DNA of 64,000 bases from Bacillus sp. T3 (GTDB lineage: Bacteria; Bacillota; Bacilli; Bacillales; Cytobacillaceae). The translations under genes and the position numbers were made by a program. Below, one piece after another: positions 45,098 through 53,317 of the stretch. Where the stretch lies: the NCBI RefSeq assembly GCF_033449965.1, contig NZ_CP137761.1, positions 744,001 through 808,000 on the forward strand, given 5' to 3'. Under the pieces are notes generated by a model. The model was not told where the DNA came from, ran no database searches, and saw only the letters and a list, made by a program, of their open reading frames with translations. Position 1 is the first letter of the stretch. Every line of letters starts with the position of its first letter.

Positions 45098-45712
45098 ATG
45101 ATGAATTCATGGAACAAGTTCATTTATAAAATCTGGTCTCCATTTTATGATAAGATTTTTAATTCTGGTGTTTTTTTATATGCCCGAAAACAATTATTCA
45201 AAGATATAGCAATGGAACGTAATCAAAAACTTTTATTTGTTGGGGTAGGGACGGGGGCTGATCTAGAGCTTATTGATTTATCTAGTTTAGATATAACAGC
45301 AATTGATTATTCCCCAGCTATGCTTGATAAAGCGAGAACGAAATTTAAAAATTCTCAGATTCATTTTTTAGAAATGGATGCCCAAAATTTGGAGTTTAAC
45401 AATCATTCTTTTGATTACATAATTGCCTCTCTAATTGTTTCGGTAGTTCCCGATGCGAAAAAATGTTTTCAAGAAATGACAAGAGTTTTAAAGCCGGGAG
45501 GAAAAATAATACTCTTTGATAAATTTTCTCCTAAAGATAAAGAATTGTCGTTGATGAAAAAAATCCTTCGACCGCTTATTAGAGTTTTGGGAACAGATAT
45601 TGGATTGAGTTTTGAGGATTTGTTCCATAGCAATAATCAAAATTTACAAATCGTAGAGGATCAACCAGTCTTGCTCAACGGGATGTATCGAAGAATAGTA
45701 ATCAGAAAATAA
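45098..45712 (+). CDS. Class I SAM-dependent methyltransferase
   Basis: A 204-residue Rossmann methyltransferase of the UbiE/Methyltransf_11 type. Motif I is LLFVGVGTGADLELI, motif II covers ITAIDYSPAMLDKAR, and FDYIIASLIVSVVPDAKKCFQEMTRVLKPGGKIILFD gives motifs III and IV. Substrate unknown. GGTGGAGG precedes ATG 45098. Its location among metal genes behind CadC-type operators suggests a role in metal or metalloid stress or membrane lipid change, which is inference. Confidence 0.75.
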   Translation: MMNSWNKFIYKIWSPFYDKIFNSGVFLYARKQLFKDIAMERNQKLLFVGVGTGADLELIDLSSLDITAIDYSPAMLDKARTKFKNSQIHFLEMDAQNLEFNNHSFDYIIASLIVSVVPDAKKCFQEMTRVLKPGGKIILFDKFSPKDKELSLMKKILRPLIRVLGTDIGLSFEDLFHSNNQNLQIVEDQPVLLNGMYRRIVIRK

Positions 45713-45844
45713 ATTCCATCTGCAACCTTTTACGAAATAATTAAAGGCTTAAGGTAAAATATCCCCCCAAGCCATAAAGTTAGTTCACTATCTCACCTGT
45801 CCAGCCATCCATGCCGCCACACAACTTAATATCTTAATAGAATC

Positions 45845-46153
45845 TTATTTTTGAAAATTGTCACTAAGTGATTTTACATAATTGACAAGGAATTCATCTG
45901 CACAATGAACCATCTTCTTAATATCATTATTCCTCAGACTATAAAAAATTTTCGGTCCTTCTCTTTCGCTAGAAAGGATTCCAGCATCCTTAAGAATTTT
46001 TAAGTGTTGTGATAAATTGGCTTGGCTAAACTCAATGTTCCCATTCAATTCACAAACACATTTTCTCCCATCAAGAAGGAAAAGTACGATTTTAAACCTA
46101 ATCGGGTGTCCTAATGCTTTAAACATCTTTGCAATTAACTCTTCTTTTTCCAT
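45845..46153 (-). CDS. ArsR-family metal/metalloid-responsive repressor
   Basis: A 102-residue winged-helix protein. The N-terminal MFKALGHPIRFKIVLFLL is typical, the metal site is in GRKCVCELNG (two Cys on alpha-3), and the recognition helix in IEFSQANLSQHLKILKDAG. AAAGGGAG precedes ATG 46153. The inducing ion cannot be told from the sequence. It is a separate regulator from CadC and stands alone on the minus strand. Confidence 0.82.
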   Translation of the reverse strand: MEKEELIAKMFKALGHPIRFKIVLFLLDGRKCVCELNGNIEFSQANLSQHLKILKDAGILSSEREGPKIFYSLRNNDIKKMVHCADEFLVNYVKSLSDNFQK

Positions 46154-46284
46154 TTAAGGAAGCTCCCTTTAGCTTGATTTATACTAGGTGAATTCCTAAT
46201 ACCAGATCATTTTAAATGATAATTATGTAGATATAATGATTTGAACTATTTTATCAATATTTTACCTTTCTATTTAAGTTCGGA

Positions 46285-46773
46285 CTACAAAAATTTTCTG
46301 CGTTCTTCATCAATTAAAGATTGATAAAGATCATCATCTATACCCTCGCCATTTTGCGCTGTTTCAAAAAGTAAGGGAGGGGTATTTTTTTTCCATTTTT
46401 TAATTAAAAAATAAATCAGAATCATCACAGCTAAAATTAAAAGAAACGGTAGAACCCAAAGGGTAAGATTGAAGCCTTTTTTAGGTGGTGCCTGTAAAGC
46501 CTCAACTCCCAGGTTTTCAACGTAATAATCTAAGATTTCTTGTTTGGACATTCCTTTTTCAAACATTTCAGCTACTTCTTGGTAATATAATTGTTTCACA
46601 CTGCAGGAAGAAAGGTCATCATTTCCATGTCCCTCCATCGATAGCATATCGACTGTTGCCCGAAATTCAGGGTTGGAGTAATCGAATTCTTTTTTTGTTT
46701 CGGTACTTGCAGATACGTTTATTACTCCTAAAAGAAGGAAAACCAACAAAATAAGACTAGTAATATACTTCAT
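46285..46773 (-). CDS. CcmH/CycL/NrfF-like membrane protein with a degenerate cysteine motif
   Basis: A 162-residue protein with an N-terminal signal peptide (ITSLILLVFLLLGVINVSA), a helical domain with the family patterns EVAEMFEKGMSKQEILDYYVENLG, and a C-terminal membrane helix with KKWKK. CcmH proteins carry LRCxxC for apocytochrome c thiol handling. Here that spot reads LSSCSVKQ, with only one Cys. Such variants occur in Bacillaceae. Strong AAAGGAGG before ATG 46773. A role in cytochrome c maturation is therefore doubtful. Confidence 0.65.
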   Translation of the reverse strand: MKYITSLILLVFLLLGVINVSASTETKKEFDYSNPEFRATVDMLSMEGHGNDDLSSCSVKQLYYQEVAEMFEKGMSKQEILDYYVENLGVEALQAPPKKGFNLTLWVLPFLLILAVMILIYFLIKKWKKNTPPLLFETAQNGEGIDDDLYQSLIDEERRKFL

Positions 46774-47087
46774 ACTCGACCTCCTTTATATCGTATTACT
46801 TTTTCGAAAAACAAATAATAAGAGTAGAAACAAGCATTAAAATGGGATTTATTGAAGAGCTTTTTTTGAAAATAGTATTAGGAACTATTTCATTATATTA
46901 TTATTTAATTAAATGCTTATATGTGTGATTTGAATAATTTAAAAACATTTATATAGATCTCTTTACCTAAAATAATTAGTTGAGGGCTTTCATATTATAT
47001 TTGCGTTGAATTTAAGATAGCTTTTGGCATATTAAAATTGCAAATTATATTAAATGTTTTGAGGTGATCCTTAAGGGAAATGAAGAA

Positions 47088-47116
47088 TTGACAAAATACC
47101 TATAGGGGTATAAAAT
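47088..47116 (+). promoter_or_regulatory. Glutaredoxin promoter with CstR/CsoR-type operator in the spacer
   Basis: TTGACA at 47088, a 17-base spacer, TAAAAT at 47111. ATACCTATAGGGGTAT at 47096-47111 fills the spacer, an inverted ATACC/GGTAT site like those bound by persulfide-sensing CstR. The stretch 46774-47087 is AT-rich and otherwise empty. Confidence 0.75.
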
Positions 47117-47151
47117 GAAAATGTAGAAAATATGTAAAGGAGCAATGCAAA

Positions 47152-47415
47152 ATGAATTCAGTTACGGTTTATACAACGAATCGTTGTCCATATTGTGTGA
47201 TGTTAAAAAATTTCTTGGCTGATCAACATATCCCTTTTAAAGAAGTAAATGTAGAGACTTCGCCAGGAATGATGGATTATGTGGTTAAAAAAACAGGCCA
47301 ACTGGGTGTGCCGCAAACAGAAATTAACGGGAAATGGATTTTAGGCTATGATCCACAAAACATTATGCTTGCACTAAAAAATAATAACCAACAAGAGAAT
47401 GGTGATAATCAGTGA
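47152..47415 (+). CDS. Glutaredoxin-like protein
   Basis: An 87-residue thioredoxin-fold protein with CPYC in TTNRCPYCVMLKNFL at residues 11-14 and cis-Pro in LGVPQTEINGKWILGYDP. AAAGGAG precedes ATG 47152. Its promoter carries a CstR-type site, and the same site type precedes dsrE and the CoA-disulfide reductase gene, so it probably works in reactive-sulfur handling. Confidence 0.85.
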   Translation: MNSVTVYTTNRCPYCVMLKNFLADQHIPFKEVNVETSPGMMDYVVKKTGQLGVPQTEINGKWILGYDPQNIMLALKNNNQQENGDNQ

Positions 47416-47586
47416 GTAACTGCCAACATAACACATGAGGAATCAATCAGAAAGAATCCCAAAAACAGAGAGTCATACCGCCAATATGACCTGGAGTTTG
47501 GGTCTGGCTCCTGGTAGGAGTCATTATATTAATTCAGAGATTTTTATAATGTTATCCAATGTCGACTTACAAGAAATCTTCGTATG

Positions 47587-47629
47587 TTGACAGGTTAATT
47601 TCTATCTATTATGATACCAATAGGGGTAT
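47587..47629 (+). promoter_or_regulatory. dsrE promoter with CstR-type operator over the -10
   Basis: TTGACA at 47587, a 17-base spacer, TATGAT at 47610. ATACCAATAGGGGTAT at 47614-47629 overlaps the -10 and start region. Confidence 0.78.
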
Positions 47630-47674
47630 AGGTAGGTTGTGATCGACCTATAAATTATTTAGGAGGAATGAACA

Positions 47675-48070
47675 ATGTCTAAACGTGTAGCGATTATTGC
47701 AAGTAATGGTGGATTATTTGATGCTTATAAGGTGTTTAATATAGCAACAGCGGCAGCAGCTTCTGATCAAGAGGTAGGGATTTTCTTTACGTTTGAAGGG
47801 TTAAACTTAATTCATAAGGAAGGAAATGCTATGCTACCAATGCCTGAAGGGAAAGAACAGTTTGCGGAAGGCTTTGCCAAGGCGAATGTCCCGTCCATTC
47901 CTGAATTAGTTGTAATGGCGCAGGAATTAGGCGTTAAACTGATCGGCTGCCAAATGACAATGGATGTTATGGGATTGGAAATCGATGCGTTCGTTGATGG
48001 TGTAGAAGTCGGCGGTGCCGTTACGTTCTTAGATTTTGCGAAGGATGCTGACATTACATTAAGCTTTTAA
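47675..48070 (+). CDS. DsrE/DsrF/DrsH-like sulfur-carrier protein
   Basis: A 131-residue DsrE-family protein with VAIIASNGGLFDAYKVFNIATAAA at the N-terminus and the candidate persulfide Cys in LIGCQMTMDVMGL (about residue 90). Such proteins pass sulfane sulfur between rhodanese and TusA partners, both of which are domains of the protein encoded at 48621. AGGAGG before ATG 47675. Confidence 0.85.
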   Translation: MSKRVAIIASNGGLFDAYKVFNIATAAAASDQEVGIFFTFEGLNLIHKEGNAMLPMPEGKEQFAEGFAKANVPSIPELVVMAQELGVKLIGCQMTMDVMGLEIDAFVDGVEVGGAVTFLDFAKDADITLSF

Positions 48071-48265
48071 TAATAGATTAATACTATTGGGTAAATATAC
48101 CTATTTTTTGAGCGAACCTTTGTGTGATGAAAAAAATCAAAAATACTTTGGAGAGTTTGACCGATTTTTTTAAAAAAATAGCTATTTCCTTAAAAATTGA
48201 CTAAGAAATTTGATTATTAATAGCAATAATGGCTAGTTTTTAGAAAAAAATAAGTTACTTCAGTT

Positions 48266-48449
48266 GTTTTTATGAACACAAATAAGCCGATATGCACGTT
48301 TTATTGTGGATATGATATAAGTTCAAAAATTTATGGCATAACTTTTCAAATATATGCTCGACTTTTTAAATTTATGATACAACTATTAAAATTTATGAAT
48401 ATTTAATTGTGGATATGCACACCTAAATCAATATATGCTCAAGTTTGAG
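48266..48449. repeat. Array 4: nine TATG-centred repeats with 20-21 nt period
   Basis: Units start at 48266, 48286, 48306, 48327, 48348, 48368, 48389, 48409 and 48429. Each has an AAATTTATG, AAATATATG or GTGGATATG-like head and an AT-rich tail often containing AACTTTT. Spacings are 20, 20, 21, 21, 20, 21, 20, 20. The 550-base gap between dsrE and the reductase gene otherwise contains only AT-rich DNA and a CstR-type site. Confidence 0.7.
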
Positions 48450-48541
48450 ATTCTTTGCTACGATTCAATTAGTAGTTATTTTGAAATTGATGAAATCAAA
48501 TCCTAAATTGAAAAATTGTGCAAATTTTTTTACCACAAAAC

Positions 48542-48557
48542 ATACCTGGTAGGGTAA
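48542..48557 (+). promoter_or_regulatory. Third CstR-type operator, before the CoA-disulfide reductase gene
   Basis: ATACCTGGTAGGGTAA, a less symmetric version of the two upstream sites, 63 bases before the gene. The promoter hexamers around it are weak. Confidence 0.55.
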
Positions 48558-48620
48558 GTTTGAATTTGAATTACATCTAAGTCCGTCCTATATAAAAAAG
48601 AACTCTAGGAGGAAACAGCC

Positions 48621-50583
48621 TTGACTAAAAAAGTAATCATTGTCGGTGGAGTTGCCGGAGGAGCTACGGCTGCAGCAAAATTAAGAAGAAATAGTGAAGA
48701 TATCCAAATTATTTTGGTCGAGCGCGGCGAGTATATCTCGTTTGCAAATTGTGGACTTCCATATTATATTGGCGAAACAATTAAGGACCGAAGTAAATTA
48801 TTGGTGCAAACGATTAAAGGAATGTCAACACGATTCAATATGGATATTCGTAATTTGAGTGAAGTCGTGAGCATCGACCCTACAAACAAAAAGGTCACGA
48901 TTAAAAATCTACAAAATAATGAAGTATACGAAGAATCATATGACAAACTGTTGTTATCACCTGGGGCACAGCCTATTGTCCCGCCAATCCCAGGCTTGGA
49001 CGAGAATCAAGCCCTGTTTACACTTAGAAATATTCCGGATACGGACAAAATTAAAGGTTATGTCGATGAGCAAAAGCCTCAAAAAGCCGTTGTCATTGGT
49101 GGTGGATTTATCGGAATTGAAATGGCAGAAAACCTTGCTGATCGTGGAATTGAAGTGACGATTATCGAGATGGCTAATCAAATTATGGCTCCGATAGATT
49201 TTGAAATGGCATCGATTTTACACCGTCATTTAAAAGAAAAAGGTGTAAACTTAGTACTTGAAAATGGTGTAAAATCATTCACTGACCAAGGGAAAAAAGT
49301 CCTTTTATCAGATGGTACCGAAATCGAAACGGATATGACGATTCTTTCCATTGGGGTAAGACCTGGAAAATGAGTTGGCTAAATCGGCTGGTCTTGAGCT
49401 TGGTGAACGCGGTGGAATTATTGTCAATGAATATCTCCAAACTTCAAACGAGGATATTTATGCAGTTGGAGATGCCGTAGAAGTTGTTGATTATATAAGC
49501 GGGACAAAAGCGATGATCCCACTTGCTGGTCCAGCGAACCGTCAAGGGCGAATCGCTGCTAACAATATCATCGGTAAAAAGGAAAAATATCAGGGTACAC
49601 TAGGTACGTCAATTGCCAAAGTGTTTGATTTAACGGTAGCGGCAACTGGCAACAATGAAAAAACATTAAAACGCCTTGGAGTACCGTATGAGGTTGTGCA
49701 CATCCATCCAAGCTCACATGCTGGCTACTATCCAGGAGCAGCTCCGATATCACTGAAGTTAATTTTTGACAAAGAAACAGGCAAGATTTTTGGAGCGCAG
49801 GCTGTTGGTGCTGATGGAGTGGACAAACGAATTGATGTCATTGCGACAGCAATCAAAGGTAATCTAACCGTAGAAGATCTTACGAATTTAGAGTTGTCAT
49901 ACGCACCACCTTATTCATCTGCAAAGGATCCAGTAAATATGGCAGGATATGTTGCGACTAATCTACTCGAAGGCGAGCTGGAGCATGTTCAGTGGCATGA
50001 AGTCGATGAAATTATAGCCAACGGTGGTTTGTTAATTGACGTTCGCGAGCCGATGGAGCGGGAATTTGGGTATATTGAAGGCTCTGTCAACATGAGATTG
50101 GATGATTTAAGAACTCGATTAGAGGAACTACCTAAGGATCAAACCATCTATGTCAGCTGTCAGGTTGGTTTACGTGGATATTTAGCTAGTCGCATTCTAA
50201 AAAGTCACGGCTTCCAGGTGAAAAATGTAGATGGTGGTTGGAAGACCTATTCGTCTGTCTATGGAACCAATATCGAAAAAAACGTTGAGACAACAACAAA
50301 TGATCGTGGCGAAACAGAAATTAAAGAAGAGGCTAAGCCACCTGCTGAGCCAACGATTCCATCCGATATTACTTTGGATGTCTCAGGCTTTGCTTGTCCA
50401 ATGCCTGTCGTGAAGTTGAAAAAAGGAATCGATGCTTTAGAAAGTGGTCAGGTTATTGAGCTTCAAGTAACGGACCGTGGTTCTTTAAACGATATTCCTC
50501 TTTGGGCGAAAAATGCAGGTCATGATGTACTTAAAGTAGATCAAGCTGATAAAAATATTACATTTTGGATTAAGAAAAAATAA
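48621..50583 (+). CDS. CoA-disulfide reductase / rhodanese / TusA fusion protein (frameshift)
   Basis: About 653 aa in three parts. Residues 1-450 form a flavoprotein CoA-disulfide reductase: VGGVAGGATAAAKLRR (FAD), the active Cys in SFANCGLPYYIG, VIGGGFIGIEMAENL (NAD(P)H) and YAVGDAVEV. Next is a rhodanese domain with DVREPMEREF and the loop CQVGLRGY. Last is a TusA domain with FACPMPVVKLKK. TTG 48621 follows AGGAGG. An extra T at 49364 (CCTGG, 49362-49366) breaks the frame; without it the sequence reads GVRPENELAKSAG. The protein likely reduces CoA persulfide or disulfide and relays sulfane sulfur. Confidence 0.9.
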
Positions 50584-50597
50584 TGAATTCGTATTTA

Positions 50598-50645
50598 AAG
50601 GCGGGAAGCAGCATCCATGATGGTGCTTCTACCCGCCTTTTAAAT
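50598..50645 (+). terminator. Terminator after the reductase-rhodanese-TusA gene
   Basis: AAAGGCGGG/CCCGCCTTT outer stem around an AGCA-TC-CAT ... TGGTGCT inner stem, followed by T-rich sequence. Confidence 0.8.
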
Positions 50646-50695
50646 TTTAAAATCAAATATTGAAATTTCCAGAACGTTACCGATATCGTTTACCC

Positions 50696-51397
50696 CTATG
50701 CATCGACAGATAATGGGAAGTCATCCAACTGGATTACCTTTTTCTCATGCAGTGATTTAGTTTGTGCTAATTGAAGTAAATATGGTGCGACATTTGCGGG
50801 ATCATCTCCAATGTGAAATAAGGTAGTCTTCATCACACCTGGATTAAAAACATGAACCTGAATCCCATTTTTGTGCTCCTCATCTTCAACCGAGAAGCTT
50901 AATGCTTCAACAGCCGCTTTACTTGCAGCATAAGCACCAAACCCTGCAGCACCTTCTCTAGCAAGCCCTGAAGTAATATTGATAATATGTCCTGCCTTTT
51001 GATTACGCATAATCGGCAAACATTCTCTCATCATAAGAAACACACTTGTCGTATTATTGTGAATTAAATATTCGAAGGAATCGAGCGGGCAGTCAATGAC
51101 ATGATATTGATTGAAGTCAGCTGCACAATTAACTAAAATATCAACCCTTTGAAAATGGTCAAATGCTGCTTTGAAGAGTGTTTTAACATCCGATTCAATT
51201 GAAACATCTGCGCCGACCACTAAAACATCTACATCATATTGGTCAGTAATGAGGTCTTTCACTTGCTCAAGTTTATCCGTGTGACGTCCGCAGATAACCA
51301 GGTTTATCCCTGCCTTTGCAAAGGCCAAAGCCGTTTCTTTACCTAAACCGGTTCCTCCACCTGAAATTAGAGCTACCTTCCCAGTTAAATTGTTCAA
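50696..51397 (-). CDS. Short-chain dehydrogenase/reductase
   Basis: A 233-residue classical SDR. The NAD(P) motif is LISGGGTGLGKETA (residues about 9-22), with NCAAD, the catalytic Ser in ITSGLAREG, and YAASKAA (Tyr/Lys). Substrate unknown. Strong AGGAGG before ATG 51397. It stands alone on the minus strand, downstream of the sulfur genes. Confidence 0.85.
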   Translation of the reverse strand: MNNLTGKVALISGGGTGLGKETALAFAKAGINLVICGRHTDKLEQVKDLITDQYDVDVLVVGADVSIESDVKTLFKAAFDHFQRVDILVNCAADFNQYHVIDCPLDSFEYLIHNNTTSVFLMMRECLPIMRNQKAGHIINITSGLAREGAAGFGAYAASKAAVEALSFSVEDEEHKNGIQVHVFNPGVMKTTLFHIGDDPANVAPYLLQLAQTKSLHEKKVIQLDDFPLSVDA

Positions 51398-51671
51398 TGA
51401 AAAACCTCCTCTATTTGTTGTCTAATCATTTCATTATATTTATTGTAGGTTGAGATGAAAAAACTGTCAATAAATTCTGAAAATCGCTCCGTTTACACCA
51501 TATTTTCAAAAAAAATTAACAACTTTGTCACAATGTAAAATACTAAATAGTAAAAATTAGACAAAATCATTTAAATTTTGCAAGAACTCACTCTATAATA
51601 GGAGTAGGGGTATGTTCTACCGTTTTCATATGCAATAAAATTCATTAAGCTAAGGGGAGAGTTTGTTTAAA

Positions 51672-51863
51672 ATGTATATCGTATTGGTGGTAATGCTAGT
51701 TCTGGCCTGTCTGACATTGTTTTATTGTGGATACTATTTAGCCGTTATCAAAGAAAAGATGGGAAGAAGTGTATTAATTGCCATCCCAATTACTATTGGA
51801 ATCTTTATGTTTAACGTTATTTGGGCACTAGTAGAACTAGGTAAATCTCCGCATTGGCAATAA
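51672..51863 (+). CDS. Small two-helix membrane protein
   Basis: A 63-residue protein made of two hydrophobic helices joined by a basic turn (KEKMGRS). ATG 51672 lies some distance from AGGGGAGAG; a TTG at 51663 would lie only a few bases from it, so the start is uncertain. Family not recognised. It has its own terminator at 51893. Confidence 0.55.
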   Translation: MYIVLVVMLVLACLTLFYCGYYLAVIKEKMGRSVLIAIPITIGIFMFNVIWALVELGKSPHWQ

Positions 51864-51892
51864 TCTTTTCTAAATTATATATTTGTTAAAAG

Positions 51893-51932
51893 AACCTCAT
51901 TTCCTGTGCTTTCAAGGAAATGAGGTTTTTTT
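51893..51932 (+). terminator. Terminator after the small membrane protein gene
   Basis: AACCTCATTTCCT/AAGGAAATGAGGTT stem with seven T. Confidence 0.85.
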
Positions 51933-52105
51933 GTATAAGTTTTTTTAAACTGTCTGTTGATTTCCGCCGGCTTGGCTAAATGGAAACAGCAAAATGTTAT
52001 TATTTTCTTATCGATTTGGTCATAGTTTATTCATAAATTTCCGTTACCCTATTGTTATACGTGAATCAATCCCCTACCTACAAATATTTATTAGGAGATT
52101 GATCA

Positions 52106-53048
52106 ATGATGAAAAAAATTCCATATATAAAATTCACTTTAGATATTCTAATCGGTGTAACCTTTGCATTATTTTACAATAAAAATGTGCTCGGTGGGCT
52201 GGCTTTCCATGAGATTGCTGGTTTGGTGATTTGTGGTGCTTTTGTAGCCCACGTTCTACTTAATATTAATTGGGTAAAAAATGTTACCTTGAAGCTTTTT
52301 GACCGGAAGCTACCATGGAAGACCAAGCTGAATTATGTATTAAATTTACTGTTGCTCATCACGATGACCACGATTATTGTAACCGAAATATTGATATCCA
52401 GGGTTGTTTTTCCTAACCTTACTATTGGAAATGAACAATGGATGAAAATGCTGCATTTAACTGTTTCTTATCTCACACTGATTATCGTTGCTGTTCATGT
52501 CGGGCTACACTGGCAGTGGGTTATAAATATGTTCAAAAAGGTATTTAAAATTAAATCTTCATCAAAAGTACTAGGGTATACAGCAAAGATTATTACAGTT
52601 TTAATGTTACTTTTTGGTGTATATGAAATGTACGCAACAGGATTTGGTAATAGAGTAGCCCAGTCTGCTAACATGTTTTCAACCACAACTCAGCAGGGAC
52701 CAATGGGTGAGGGAGACTTTAGTCAAAATGGTCAACCGCCAGAAGGATTCGATGGCGAAAGACCGACTCCACCGTCCGGTGACTTCCAAGATAATGAGAA
52801 CGCAACTTCTGATCAAGCTAATAGTCAAACAGCAAGCGGAGACAACAGCACCTGGTCAAACAGCAGTTGCACAAAAAAGTGGAAGCATGCCTGCTTCAAT
52901 GGATGGGAAAATGAGAGGAGAACACGGTGAGAGTTCCAATGCTTTCGGAGTGCTGCTTACTTATTTTAGCATCATGTCAGTGTTCGCTATCGTTACACAT
53001 TACTTAGGGAAAATAAAAATAAAAAGAAAATCAAAAGCAGTCATCTAA
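52106..53048 (+). CDS. DUF4405 cytochrome b-like membrane protein, copy 1 (frameshift)
   Basis: About 313 aa. The first 190 residues hold four membrane helices with conserved histidines (GGLAFHEIAGLVI, AHVLLNINWV, KMLHLTVSY, AVHVGLHWQW), the pattern of DUF4405/flavinylation-associated cytochrome b proteins. A polar Gly/Pro/Asp/Gln-rich outside segment (NGQPPEGFDGERPTPPSG) follows, then a last helix and a KIKIKRK tail. AGGAGA precedes ATG 52106. An extra T at 52853 (CCTGG, 52851-52855) shifts the frame; without it the sequence reads NSTGQTAVAQKSGS. A paralogue lies at 58638. Confidence 0.78.
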
Positions 53049-53053
53049 TCAAT

Positions 53054-53096
53054 AAAAGGCTATCTTCCTCGCTAAGGAAGAAGCCTTTTTTATTTT
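53054..53096 (+). terminator. Terminator after DUF4405 copy 1
   Basis: AAAAGGCT and AGCCTTTTT arms around a CTTCCTC/GAGGAAG-like inner stem, with a T run. Confidence 0.75.
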
Positions 53097-53100
53097 TCGG

Positions 53101-53158
53101 AAAGCTATGTTAAACGTATTGTTGATTGGAGCACCTGGAGCGGAAATCAACTTCCAAG
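53101..53158. repeat. Short copy of the TGTTGATTGGAGC repeat
   Basis: ATTGTTGATTGGAGCACCTG runs straight into GAGCGGAAATCAACTTCC. It keeps both ends of the longer element at 35046-35235 without its centre, like the copy at 28801. Confidence 0.6.
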
Positions 53159-53317
53159 TATAAAAAAATTAAAAAATAATCCCTGACATCTTCCTGACAC
53201 ATTGGCTGTTTATTATAGGGATGTAGGTAGGGAGCAGTATAAAAGTTAGACAAGTATGATCAAAGATTATCGCCATTCATTCGTTTTTAATATATTGAAA
53301 AGAAAGGAAGAGAAAGA

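Noticed and set aside
51598..51618. Fourth CstR-type operator (AGGAGTAGGGGTAT)
   Set aside because: Only one half-site is good and there is no inverted partner.
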